Positions 20,979 through 30,942 of a DNA stretch of 36,098 bases are shown piece by piece (the first letter of the stretch is position 1; each line of letters begins with the position of its first letter). Both the position numbers and the translations under genes were made by a program. The DNA is from Seminavis robusta (lineage: Eukaryota; Bacillariophyta; Bacillariophyceae; Naviculales; Naviculaceae). A model generated the notes under the pieces. That model searched no databases. It was not told the DNA's origin and saw nothing but the letters and a program-made list of their open reading frames with translations. The DNA lies in contig CAICTM010001143.1 in assembly GCA_903772945.1 (NCBI GenBank), positions 1-36,098 on the forward strand. The letters are read 5' to 3'.

Positions 20979-21377
20979 TCACGGTGCATGTCAGATGCGT
21001 TTTGGTGATCTTCTCTAATTCTCTGCTCGGCACCCAGTGCGACGACGTACTGGTCCAGCTAAGTAACTGTACATACTAAAGATTACATTCTTTTTGCAAG
21101 CAACGCTGTGGATCATTGCTCAGCTTTGTCGGATTCGATTCTCAACACTTGGCTCCAAACCGGCAGCGGCTGGAAATCAGCGTCAAAGTTTGTCTGCAAG
21201 ATTGAATTATTCCGAACGCTCTACTGTGCTACGGTACCGTACGGCACACTACCAGGTTCTACTAGATAGTTTGAAGTTGAAGGAGGTATTCTTACATATG
21301 GTATGCAGGAAGTACATGTACTTAAAAACTGTGAAGGTCTTCGAAGAAAGCAGGGGGAAGTTTGATGGAGCAAGCAT
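20979..21377. other. Convergent 3' intergenic region
   Basis: About 400 bp between the stop codons of two converging genes. Both 3' untranslated regions and polyadenylation sites should lie here. No gene or repeat is supported, and no clear AATAAA signal was picked out. Confidence 0.5.
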
Positions 21378-22472
21378 CTACAAACCATCCGCAGAAACTA
21401 CTTGTACCGAGCAAATCCCTTGATCCATTGGAAACATCAAGCTCGGGTCAACTAAGGAAACACGCGCCCTTTGATGCAGCTCTGCGCTGTGAGTGGTTGC
21501 GTCCCTCCATGTCTGAAGAGTAGTTAGGATTTGCCCTCCTTGAGCTTGCCCTTCCAGTTTCTTGGTAATCTTCATGGCGGGTCCAGCATACTGCAGTCGT
21601 CCGGACACGGGGTTGGCAAATGTCGTAACTTGGCCTTGGTGGATGCATATGCGGACGCGCAAGCCACGGCGACCGTCGTTCGTTGACAGAGACGATGCCG
21701 TTAGACGCAAAATCTTATCCGACCACGATGCTCGATGCAAGTTCTGCTGGAGGGCCAGTCCAAACGCAATGGCGTGAGATGGCTCATGAAACGCCATGAT
21801 AAAGGCGTCACCTTCGGTTTCGCACTCGTAGCCGTAGTGCTCTGCCATCGTCTTGCGCATGATCTGGTCATGCAAACGCAGGGCTTGCAGCATGGCTCTT
21901 TCGTCTGCCTCCCAGAGAGCTGTAGACCCTTGAATGTCTGTCGAAACGATGGTGACTATTCCCGCTGTTGGAGGTGCTCTGTAGTAGTTGCCATCGGTCT
22001 CTTGTTGCTCTTCCAGTTCTGAAATTCTTTGACACAAGGACTGATTTTCCATAGCCAACAACTCAGATTCTTCTCTGAGAGTTTTGGCAATGGAGGAAGC
22101 TTCATCACTATCAGGAACACGCCTTACCGCACAAGAGCGGCAGATCGTATCTGAGCAACTGAGTCTGGCGGTAGACCTGGTGGCGTCCATGAGTTTTGAA
22201 TGATCAATACTTCCAAAGTCCACGTAAACTTCCTCAAAGGCGTCGCAAAGGACCCTACGATGACCTTGGTGAGTGATGTTCAATTCATCCATGGCATCGA
22301 TAAACTCGGCCGTAGAGAGGGATGCCAAAAGCTCGCCATCCACCCCATTCTCGGCAAAGGACCTTGCGTATGGTTTGAAGCAGCCACAATTGCCACCAAG
22401 AGAAGTCACGAAAGTGGCAACTTCTTCGCGGGAAAGAGACAAAGCCAGTTGTCTGGAGGGGAGGGAGCCCAT
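21378..22472 (-). CDS. SAM-domain class III nucleotide cyclase, possibly degenerate
   Basis: A single 364-codon frame. Residues about 14-85 form a SAM domain (REEVATFVTSLGG ... LLASLSTAEFIDAMDELNI ... GHRRVLCDAF), a protein-interaction or oligomerisation module. A short coiled coil follows (about 125-158). The class III cyclase domain spans about 170-330: both metal-binding Asp positions are present (IVSTDIQGS and ETEGDAF), and a Glu sits at the first purine-specificity position, which favours GTP over ATP. The motif that normally holds the Asn and Arg stabilising the transition state reads YAGPAMKITKKLE, with Lys at both sites, so activity may be low or absent. There is no membrane segment, so it is likely cytosolic. 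It could be a regulatory pseudocyclase. Confidence 0.87.
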   Translation of the reverse strand: MGSLPSRQLALSLSREEVATFVTSLGGNCGCFKPYARSFAENGVDGELLASLSTAEFIDAMDELNITHQGHRRVLCDAFEEVYVDFGSIDHSKLMDATRSTARLSCSDTICRSCAVRRVPDSDEASSIAKTLREESELLAMENQSLCQRISELEEQQETDGNYYRAPPTAGIVTIVSTDIQGSTALWEADERAMLQALRLHDQIMRKTMAEHYGYECETEGDAFIMAFHEPSHAIAFGLALQQNLHRASWSDKILRLTASSLSTNDGRRGLRVRICIHQGQVTTFANPVSGRLQYAGPAMKITKKLEGQAQGGQILTTLQTWRDATTHSAELHQRARVSLVDPSLMFPMDQGICSVQVVSADGL

Positions 22473-23641
22473 TGCAAAGTAAGTACTCGGTAGTTGTCTT
22501 GTATTTTACCTTGCTTGTCGATAGGAGATAAAATAATTGTGAGAGCTTCACTGTGCGAATGAACCGGGGTTCAAGGTCTGTACAAACTTTCGATTGACGG
22601 TTAACTTGCAAGTTGAAGTTCGCGAAATCACCATTCGGAGTGGAGCATAGCGGTACTGGTACAGCTCTGGTACCACGATGCTGTCTTCTCGATCTGCTCT
22701 CAAATCCAGCTTCACTTCGACCTTTTGTGCTCGAGAGCACTTCTAGAATTCTACAGTACGTACCACGAATGCAAAAGCACTGCTGGGATCAAACTAAAAA
22801 CTAGAATCATCAGGCAGAGGCTACACCAGGCTCCAGGCTCGAGTTGGCAGCCTGCTGTTGATCCTTGGGCATCTGGCTAGGTCGCAACTGTAACTTGATT
22901 GCTGTGTCACAACCTCCAGTACCGGTATATCCCTCGGTTGCACAGAATTATCTATGATACTGGTCCAGTACGAAAGAAACGAAATGGGAGTAGACAGGAC
23001 AACGGATTAATCCTTCAGTCATCTTCAAACTCCCACCAATGAGTCATCATGGGAAGTGCGTACTAGCTAGTATTCCATTTCCTCTCTCTATTGACTACAT
23101 GCATACATAGCGCGACCTTGTTACTTGTCTGCATGCAGACAGCCACGAGAAGCTGTCTAGATTGTTTTCTGCTTCCACGGTGACGATTTGGGGCTGCTTC
23201 ATGGTGTTCTGGAGCCAATCTATTGATTTATTTTGCCATACGACTGTACGAAGAGACGTAGATACAGAAAACACTACATGTATCATTGGCAAGGCCCAGG
23301 AGAGATCTGTCTATCCGTCCTTGCTGCCTGCTGCTGCTCTTCTCTTCTCTGTACGTAGTCAAAGTTACCTTGAAAAGACAGAGGCCTTCTCACGTGGCAA
23401 AGTGACAGGAAGGAAAATTCCGTGAAAATGCTTTCAGTTGCGACCCCGCCGCAACTGTGCAACTTCTCTGGAAAGGGAGTATTTGGCACCTAATTAAACT
23501 CTATGCTTCAAGCTAAAGACAGTCGAAACGTGTTCTGGGAAGCTCCAACTTGAAGAAATCTCTGTTGGAGTTTCAAACAGAAAACAGCTTCTCGAGCACT
23601 GAAAATGAAGGACTGCCCTTCATTTGTTTTTGGTTGGCATA

Positions 23642-23663
23642 CATGTACTAGATCTAGTACATG
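23642..23663. repeat. 22-bp perfect palindrome
   Basis: CATGTACTAGA is followed directly by its exact reverse complement, with no loop. It could be a dimeric protein-binding site or simply an extreme example of the palindromic word style of this genome's intergenic DNA. Confidence 0.8.
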
Positions 23664-23741
23664 GCATCGGCCTCCAACAGCTACTGGTACCGGTTGTGGC
23701 TAGTTCGCCTTTGACAAGCCGATAGTTGCCTGCCATACTCA

Positions 23742-24200
23742 TTAATGATCGTGAAAGCCCTTGTTTTGACCAAGTCTGCCCTTCGGAAGACCCCACTGGA
23801 ACTTTGCTCTCGGTCGCTTTCTCGCTTTGGACGCTTCAACAACAAAAACAACTCTGCCGTTCTTTTGCACAGCAACTGAAGAGCCGGCATTGGCTGTTCT
23901 ACAAAAGAAGCACTGGTACACAGCCGTACCGGTAGTGGTCGCCACAGTCTCACCGCAGATGCATGCATGGTGGATGTATCTGGAGCGGACCGGCACGATT
24001 CTTTCAATGGTATTTGTCTTGGTTGCGACGTATACATCTTTCGCTTCGAGCGGGATCCTCGAGATACAGGGGTCCTCACAGTCGGGTCGTCTCGGCGTTT
24101 GCTGTTGAAGTTTTGTAGCCTTGCCCTTTCGTTCATACGTCCAGTGGCTACGATACTCCAGCAGTTCGAAAATGCTGGCTGTTGCATAGAACATGTCCAT
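23742..24200 (-). CDS. Uncertain 152-codon open frame, faintly Nudix-like C-terminus
   Basis: The frame's last third has a hydrophobic strand (GRVVFVVEA) followed by a basic stretch and FQWGLPKGR, which recalls the region just before a Nudix box. The Nudix box itself (G-x5-E...REUxEE) is absent and the frame ends 10 residues later. Two other frames of similar length overlap it on both strands, which is what chance open frames look like. It may be a remnant or not a gene at all. Confidence 0.18.
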   Translation of the reverse strand: MDMFYATASIFELLEYRSHWTYERKGKATKLQQQTPRRPDCEDPCISRIPLEAKDVYVATKTNTIERIVPVRSRYIHHACICGETVATTTGTAVYQCFFCRTANAGSSVAVQKNGRVVFVVEASKARKRPRAKFQWGLPKGRLGQNKGFHDH

Positions 24201-25109
24201 CAGTCCCGGTCCGGAAAAGAATGGGTATTTCTGGCAGCGGTATTTTATGCAGGTTCCGCCTCCATTGCATCAAGAAATGAACTCAGCTGCTGGGACTTAC
24301 TTTCGAAAAGCAACTGCCTGGAGCCCCCACTACGCACGTACCAATACCAGTGACGGTATGTACCGTACGTTTCCGCACCCATACCGGTACCGGTACAGAT
24401 CACCAGCACAGCACTCATTTTGACCAAGAAATCTGAGCGTTCGATTTGAAGTTTATTCTGGTTTCTTTGGCAGATTCTGATCTTTATGGCTTCGTCAAAG
24501 CAATGTTCGTGACGGCGGTCAGCGAGAGCTTCAACTTCAACGGATGTGAAGGTGCTTCAATGCACCCTGCATGGTATCAGTACCATTGGATTCGTGCAAA
24601 CGAATCGCTCTCATCCAGCTGAGGCTATGTTATTCTCTGTGGTGGCCAACTGTCATCCAACGATAGAGGCGGCAAAACAGTAATAACGAACGTACAATAG
24701 TGCATCGTATCATGCTGGTGTTCTTGGTTATCCACGAGAAACTCCGGGTCAAACCCAAGCACACGATCGAACTCAAATGCATGCTTGAACGTTGAGTATC
24801 TGTGCCGTAGAGTTAGTTGAGACTGTGGAGATACCGTATTCATTGCTCACACGGACTTCTACTGTTGTTGGTCAGTTGGCTGTCAATACAATACTTATTG
24901 ATAAAACAGTGAGCCTTCAAAATGCTTTCACAGGAGCTCACTTTACTAGCCCGCAAGAAAGGAATCACAACCTAAGTATAGCGCAATTTGTTCTCTCTCT
25001 CATGTTTGGATCCCTCCGATCCATGGATGCACATTCTTATGTTTCCCACCATGCTCGTGAATTATTGCGTTGTTGCTCGCTCGCTTGCTTGCATCCTTTT
25101 AAATAGACA

Positions 25110-26521
25110 TTAGAAACTGAACATGGTTGTCATATCGAGCTTTCGTCCCGCCGACATCATGGGAACTTGCGTGTATTTTCCATCCAAGATTTGTCGCATG
25201 CTAATGAGCAAATCGGTGTATTCGACTTGTTTGCGTTCTTTGAGTGATCGAATGAGTGCATATGTCATGGCGCCAGTGGCTTGTCCATCAATGCTAGCAT
25301 CGGCACTGGTTTGACTATCTTTGCATCCCGAAAAGGAAATGACATCGGCCACAGTGGATCGTGTGTCAATGGTTTTTTGTCGTGCGGCGGCATTTCCCGT
25401 TTTATCTCCTTCCATGAGCGACTTGAAACCTTGCGTCAAACTAGTCATGGCCGCCTTTTTGTTTCCATCGAGGACGTATCTGACCCCAGTGGCAACTAAT
25501 TTGGAGATCCCCTTGGCCTTGTTCATTTCTACAATTTCTAAATCACCATTGACGTTGTAGCAATAGGGCAGATCGAGCATGCTTTCGGAATGGCAGCAAT
25601 CCATAATGGCGGTCAATCGGACGCCCTGGTTATTGCAAGTAAAGAATGAATGGTCAGAAGGTCAAAGGAATGGAAGGAAATGAAAGCGCAACGAATGAAT
25701 GTGTTTTGGGTGTGTAGTTAGTTACCTCTGGAAGTCCCTTTACGAGCACGGCATGTACTTCATCGTCAACAATGACACCATTTTTGGAATAATCGACAGG
25801 ACAGAGTGTTTCATCCATTCCATCTTCTTCATCCCCATCGGTATCTTTTTGGGATCCTCCGTGTCCCGAGTAATGCAAGACGAGTGCATCTCCCGGTGAC
25901 GCTCCTTGTCGGAGCCATCGGAATCCCTTGAGAATGTTGGCCCGAGTGGGCATCTTGGAAGGATCATTCGTCTGATCGTCAGTGAGCACCATCATTTCGT
26001 CAATGGGGTAATTGGCTTCGAGAAAGGCCCGAATGTTCTTGACATCGTTGATGCAACCACGCAATTCGCCCTTTTGACCGTAATAGTTGATGCCGATAAA
26101 CAGTGCCTTGCGTTTCCCAGTTACTTGGCCTACGGTATACAAAACACAAAACATCCATGCAGTGAGATAAGATAAGCATGAGTACGGTAGACAAATCACA
26201 ATTCATTTCACTTGCACATTCAAGCTAAGTCTTACCCAATTTTTCAGTGGGAGTTTCTGCAAAGATAAAAAAGAGAGAAAGACCAGAACTGATAAGTTTC
26301 CTTTTGTGTCAATCCAATCTTTTTCTTTTTCTGCTACCTCATCAGTAGACTACTTTAGGCAGCTCACTGGAGCCACCATACATTACCGCAGGGTATGTGT
26401 GATCCTGACTCAACTCACCTATAGAAGTCTTGTTTCCTTTCTTGGACAAGTGATCTCCTAGCAAATTCTCCACTTGATTGCTGATAAACCCAGCATACTG
26501 CTTCCCTGTCTTGCCAAACAT
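25110..26521 (-). CDS. Type I-like metacaspase, 4 exons
   Basis: Exons 26521-26419, 26256-26236 (21 nt), 26129-25726 and 25625-25110 join in frame to 347 residues with GT-AG introns. It is a caspase-fold cysteine protease, normally Ca2+-dependent and cutting after Arg/Lys, involved in stress responses or cell death. The p20 part begins KRKALFIGINYYG; the catalytic His is in HYSGHGG and the catalytic Cys in DCCHSES, followed by LDLPY. A linker of about 70 residues leads to the p10 part (VISFSGCKDSQTSADA, then TGAMTYALI). The p20-p10 order, moderate linker and fungal-like p10 point to type I, but there is no Pro/Gln-rich or zinc-finger prodomain, only about 45 N-terminal residues. The family's DCCHSG motif has Glu in place of Gly here. 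The SKNGVIVDDE region and acidic KDTDGDEEDGMDE stretch are consistent with Ca2+ binding. Confidence 0.93.
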
Positions 26522-27371
26522 TGTCTACCGTAACACTCTACGATGTAGTTAGCTACTGATGATCAACTCTATGCATACAACAGAGCCCTCCAAGGTACTT
26601 CTATCTTCCAAGCTTTTCTTTGTTGGCGATCTCGAATGGAGTGAGGAAGCAGAAAAGATACCCCGAACTGGATTAGGAATTCGGTTATCGTCTTCCCTCC
26701 TCTAAACCCCCGTTCCGATTCAATTCGATCATACGGGATCAAATTGTTTGAGGACTGTGAAGTGTGCATCCCACATGATTTTTTGGATTAGTCTAGGGAC
26801 CCTGCCCCATGTGTCTTGTGATACCTTCATATATTGATCTCATTGGGGACGACCATTTGATGCATTCGGGTCCTCCATCGATTTATCCAATGATGGCAAA
26901 ACCCTTGCTACTCCCCAGCCAAAATGAGGAAAGCCGCAAAAATGGGGAAAACCTCTGGATCACTTTGGAAACAAATAAGGAATTCCACCTGAATGTTCCT
27001 AGGAGCATGACTGAAAGATGATTTTGTGATCAAAAAGCCACCATCTGCTGGTTACCAGATCTCAGTCAATATCCAACCAATTGACCTCTAGAGTTGTTGA
27101 ATGGTATTCGTCAGCAATGATGTTGTTTTGAATAACATTGTCTTACTTTGTTGAGATAGTGTAGTTGATAGTGTCATATTGGGTGTTTACTAGAATGGGT
27201 CAATTTTGCACCGAATATTTCTAAATGTAAGGGTATAGATACTGCAATTTGCCTTAATGCCAAGGCGTAAAGGCTGACTGATCTTTATGCTACTAGGTGA
27301 TGTTAGGTTGCCTGTTTTCTTAAAACTAAGTAGTAAATGAGAACTTCCCCATTTGTGCTGCGGAGTAGCTT
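26522..27371. other. Intergenic region upstream of the metacaspase
   Basis: About 850 bp with no supported gene. The metacaspase promoter should be close to 26522. The DNA from about 26800 on is more AT-rich and may belong to the decayed gene that follows, but no domain can be read in it. Confidence 0.45.
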
Positions 27372-27814
27372 GTGGCTGGATCTGTGAATGCTTTCTTTGG
27401 CCCAGTATTTACTTTACATGGTTTTGCTCACATCTACAAGTTTGATGGCACTGATTGGATCCTTCAAGAGATCAACAGAGCCCAAGGTTTTGCTATTGAT
27501 GGAATCAGGGATGGTGATTTGTTGGGACGGAGTGTTGCTGTTTCTGGTGATGGTACTGTACGAAAGTTGTTGTTGGAGCACTCAGTTATGACGGTCCTGA
27601 CACAAATAATGGACTTGTCCAAATGTGGGGACAAACTGACTTTCCCACATTTTCACCCACCCTGAATCCATTGCCTCAAGTTGGCCAGAACCTAGGCACT
27701 GGTGGAAGCCCTGCAGAGGCCAATTTCGTTAGTAAGGCATTCACATGGTGGCAGGGTGCAGTCGCCTATTTGGAAGTTTTTTTTTTGATTGATGTGGTTT
27801 TGTTGAATGATTGA
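27372..27814 (+). pseudogene. Frameshifted beta-propeller (FG-GAP-like) gene remnant
   Basis: The first part reads AHIYKFDGTDWILQEI and then LLGRSVAVSGDGT, the repeat signature of diatom secreted propeller proteins (strand with W-x-Q-x, then G-x-S-V-A-x-S-x-D-G-T). Just after this, near 27555-27562, the frame must change: in another frame the expected continuation appears (VVVGALSYDGPDTNNG, then LVQMWG) and runs on to a stop at 27814. A single indel explains it. Upstream in frame there is a stop before 27372 and no start or signal peptide. A short stretch after a possible acceptor near 27836 (coding AFNNIDYHLED, stop near 27907) could be another remnant. Family assignment rests on the repeat pattern only. 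Confidence 0.55.
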
Positions 27815-28858
27815 TTGTCAAGATGTTTCCATTTCAGCCATTTGTCGCGGCTTGGCATTCAACAATATTGACTATCACCTTGAAGATTCCAAAACTATGT
27901 CGCCGTGAGTGAGATTTGACAGCGTAGCAGTTTTATTGCTTGCTGTGTACCGCCCCTGTGGCCGAGACTAGTAGGGGGTGTGTGCTCTAGCTAGCTAGCC
28001 AGTACGGACCATGTACCGGTAGCTAGACCACAAACGTACATCATCGACAAGCTGGACATGAGCAAGAGTCCCAACCTGGGTTGGTCATCATGGCGACTGT
28101 CCGAGAGCTTACATGTACTAGCTATTAGCTAGGTATACATTTATTTTGCTGAGATGTAGTTAACTATTCATTCCAATGATAATTGCACCACGATGGTCTC
28201 GGTATGCAAACCAGGTCAATCATCCTTCATCAACCCAGTGAGCCCAGCACGAACGCTTTCGTCGTGGTGTTTGGATGCTGGTATGGATGATACTACAGTA
28301 TTAATAGTAGCAATAAGCTTGTGAAGCGGCTTTATTACAGTACACGTAGAGCAATCACGGACGACTTGCTGGGTGAGATAGAGCTGGTGAGAGAGATGCC
28401 TGGCGACAATGCCGCTTTGGTGCTGGTGGCTCAATCGGTCGGGACATGTGCCCAAATGTGACTCCCTATGTGCAATCGTCATGGAGGAACCTTTTGTGAT
28501 CTTATGTCCTGGCGAATGTTGAACGCGGATGTACTTTATGTTGGATACTAAAGCGGATGCATCTTCTGAAAGGATGCAATGTCTAAGTAAAAGATGGCGG
28601 TACTGGTAATGATGTGCCGGTGAGAACCAATGTAGTTAATCAGGGTTAACCAGTTTAGAGACACTGGGAGTGAGAAGAGTTAGGCTTGTATCTTATTCTT
28701 GTGTCTCATCGTGACAAACTTTGCGGTTGCTCGTAACCTGGACTCACTGGACTCAGGCTGCATGACCACTGCCACTCACAATTTGAAAGACAGCAGCGAA
28801 ACCGCTTTGCATTCTCACAACAAGCAAGCTAGCTACCTCTAGCGAACTAATAGCAACC
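27815..28858. other. Intergenic region upstream of the type II membrane protein gene
   Basis: No gene is supported in about 1 kb. AGCTAGCTAGC words occur near 27985 and 28825. The promoter of the gene starting at 28859 is expected in the last few hundred bases; nothing specific is assigned. Confidence 0.45.
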
Positions 28859-30313
28859 ATGACATCTCCTACTACTAGTAGCTTATCAAGACAACACTCT
28901 GATGAAGAGGAAGCAACGCTGCCCCTTCCTACAAGACGGGAAGAAGAAGAGGACAAGTCGGGGTCGTCCAGTAAGATTGGATGGAAGGGAATGATTGTGT
29001 TGGCGGCTGTGTCTGTTGGTGTTTTTATCGGTGTTTCTACTTTCACTACAGTTGGTACCAGTAGTGCGAGCCATGAGGTTAAGTTCGCTGCTGCTCCTCG
29101 CAATCTCGTATGTCTGGATGAAGCAGTGGATTCTACAAAGCAACTTCACTTTGGTCTTCACCATTTGCATCAGTCATCTCTGGAAGATGGGAGAAAGCTG
29201 CGATTGTCCAGTTACCAAGCGCCTGATGTGGGCGGTGGAATCACCAACAACTTTGGAGTCGGTGGAAATCAACGTGACATTCCTGCTAGTACAGCCAGTC
29301 CGGCACCCAGTGAGAGTTTCGCTCCCACCGTGAGTATGTCTCCTAGCTTTGTCCCTAGTTTGGCGCCATCTGGTGCGACACGTCAAGCGCAATTGAGTAA
29401 TCCACCGTCCGTCAGTGCTCAACCTAGTGCATCGCCCAGTGCGACTCCCAGTACATCGCCTAGCGCCAGTCCCAGTGCTTCCCCCTCTACCAGTCCTTCT
29501 ATCAGCAACGCTCCGTCCGCCCCCGAAGGAGAATACGGAACGCTCTACTTTGTCGCTTATCTCAGTGGACGACCTGAATTCGGATGCGAAGAACCCATTC
29601 CCGCCATGTCCGCGACGTGCGACGGCAATGGCACTCTCGCCATTATTGAACACCCCGATGACAATCACGATTGCAACGTCACGGACAACAAGCTCGTGTG
29701 TGGACGAATGATCAAGGCACACATCTTACTCAGGTGTTCCACCATTGGCATGGCCAATCGACAAGACTTGGTCTTGAATGTTACATTGCCCGAAGCGGAC
29801 CTGAACTGCGATGCCTGCATTGACGAAGACTGCGAGATTATTCGATCCGACTTGACGGGAGAATCCTACAATCGTCTCTTTGTCTTTACGGGATGCGACG
29901 AAGACTTTTATAACATTGTCACCGACGAGTGTTCGGGAATTAAACGACTCGATCTCAAGGGCAATACATTCTGTGAAACCTTTACGGGATGTCGCGTCCC
30001 AGCGCCAGGAGGCATGTGTTCGCTCAATCTCAATGCTACGGATGTACAGGCGACGGCGCCCCTTTTACCGGAAGGACATCGATGCATCTATCCGTTTGGA
30101 TATGGTAGTACGGATGCACCCACCACTGGGGCGCCGTCGCAAGCACCCAGTCTAAACCCCAGTGATGCATCACGAGGTATCTTTTTTGATTTCTCGCCCT
30201 TCCCATCGACAAACCCCAGTGAAATGCCCAGTTGGGCGCCTTCTGTGAGTAGCGCACCCAGTCAAGTTCCGTCGCTCAGTAGTAGTCCCAGCGAAATGCC
30301 ATCCACACAGTAA
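28859..30313 (+). CDS. Type II membrane protein with Ser/Pro-rich stalks and a Cys-rich ectodomain
   Basis: A single 484-codon frame starting in a good context (ACCATGA). Residues 1-40 are charged and cytosolic-looking; a membrane segment spans about 43-66 (MIVLAAVSVGVFIGVSTF). Outside it, residues about 145-220 form a Ser/Pro/Ala-rich stalk of PSASPS / PSTSPS repeats, then a Cys-containing domain of about 190 residues (roughly 225-415) with about 16 Cys and several N-x-T/S sites (NVT, NGT, NAT), and a second Ser/Pro-rich tract (SEMPSWAPSVSSAPSQVP) to the end. The stalks are typical of diatom cell-wall or surface proteins. The Cys domain matches no family I recognise. The function may be wall attachment or sensing; this is inference. 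Confidence 0.85.
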   Translation: MTSPTTSSLSRQHSDEEEATLPLPTRREEEEDKSGSSSKIGWKGMIVLAAVSVGVFIGVSTFTTVGTSSASHEVKFAAAPRNLVCLDEAVDSTKQLHFGLHHLHQSSLEDGRKLRLSSYQAPDVGGGITNNFGVGGNQRDIPASTASPAPSESFAPTVSMSPSFVPSLAPSGATRQAQLSNPPSVSAQPSASPSATPSTSPSASPSASPSTSPSISNAPSAPEGEYGTLYFVAYLSGRPEFGCEEPIPAMSATCDGNGTLAIIEHPDDNHDCNVTDNKLVCGRMIKAHILLRCSTIGMANRQDLVLNVTLPEADLNCDACIDEDCEIIRSDLTGESYNRLFVFTGCDEDFYNIVTDECSGIKRLDLKGNTFCETFTGCRVPAPGGMCSLNLNATDVQATAPLLPEGHRCIYPFGYGSTDAPTTGAPSQAPSLNPSDASRGIFFDFSPFPSTNPSEMPSWAPSVSSAPSQVPSLSSSPSEMPSTQ

Positions 30314-30942
30314 AAAGCACAAACAAGCATGCAACAGCACCAAATACGAATCACACAATAGGAAACACTACACGCTTTTTTAAAAGTCAGAATGTAACTT
30401 TAGGAACTTTATTCATTACATAGTACCATTTCATACACATGCCTTTTGCTTTTCTGTTCTCTACGCTAACTGTCACTCGCATCGACACTTGGTTTCACTC
30501 ACGTACCGTAACGTACATAGTAGCTCGAGCTCGGTAATAGCCGACGTCTGGCAAGGTACATTTTAGTGCTGGTAACGACCAAGTTCGTTCGCAAGCTTAA
30601 CCCGAGGAACGATCGCATTCGTTTGCGGTGCACATAGATGTTGTGTGGATGTACCGTATGTGCGTACCGGTACCCATTGGTAGCTCGGCACGAACTGCAG
30701 TACGGGCGAACGGCAGTGCAACAACGCGGGATGGAACTGCAGCCACTACACTACGGTACGAGACAAAACGTTGCTGATTCGATTCATCATGCATCATTTA
30801 TTTATTTATTTGCCTTGTTACACACCGTGCATCATGGACGCAATTAATTGTGGCCCTCCAACTTGACCTTCTTGGCTTGACCAACTGCGCATGCGACTAC
30901 TAACCTAAAGTGCCTCTTGGTCGGCCTGCCTTCTTACTCAAG
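30314..30942. other. Convergent 3' intergenic region
   Basis: About 630 bp between converging stop codons. It holds a short ATTT tandem near 30797-30813 and several GTACCGG words. No gene is supported. Confidence 0.5.

Larger units (their letters stand above)
22473..25109. other. Long gene-poor region between cyclase and metacaspase
   Basis: No well-supported gene in 2.6 kb. Words such as TACCGGTACCGG (near 24380) and CTAGATCTAG are frequent. The only frame worth noting is at 23742-24200 on the minus strand. The part next to 22472 should hold the SAM-cyclase promoter; no element is assigned. Confidence 0.5.
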
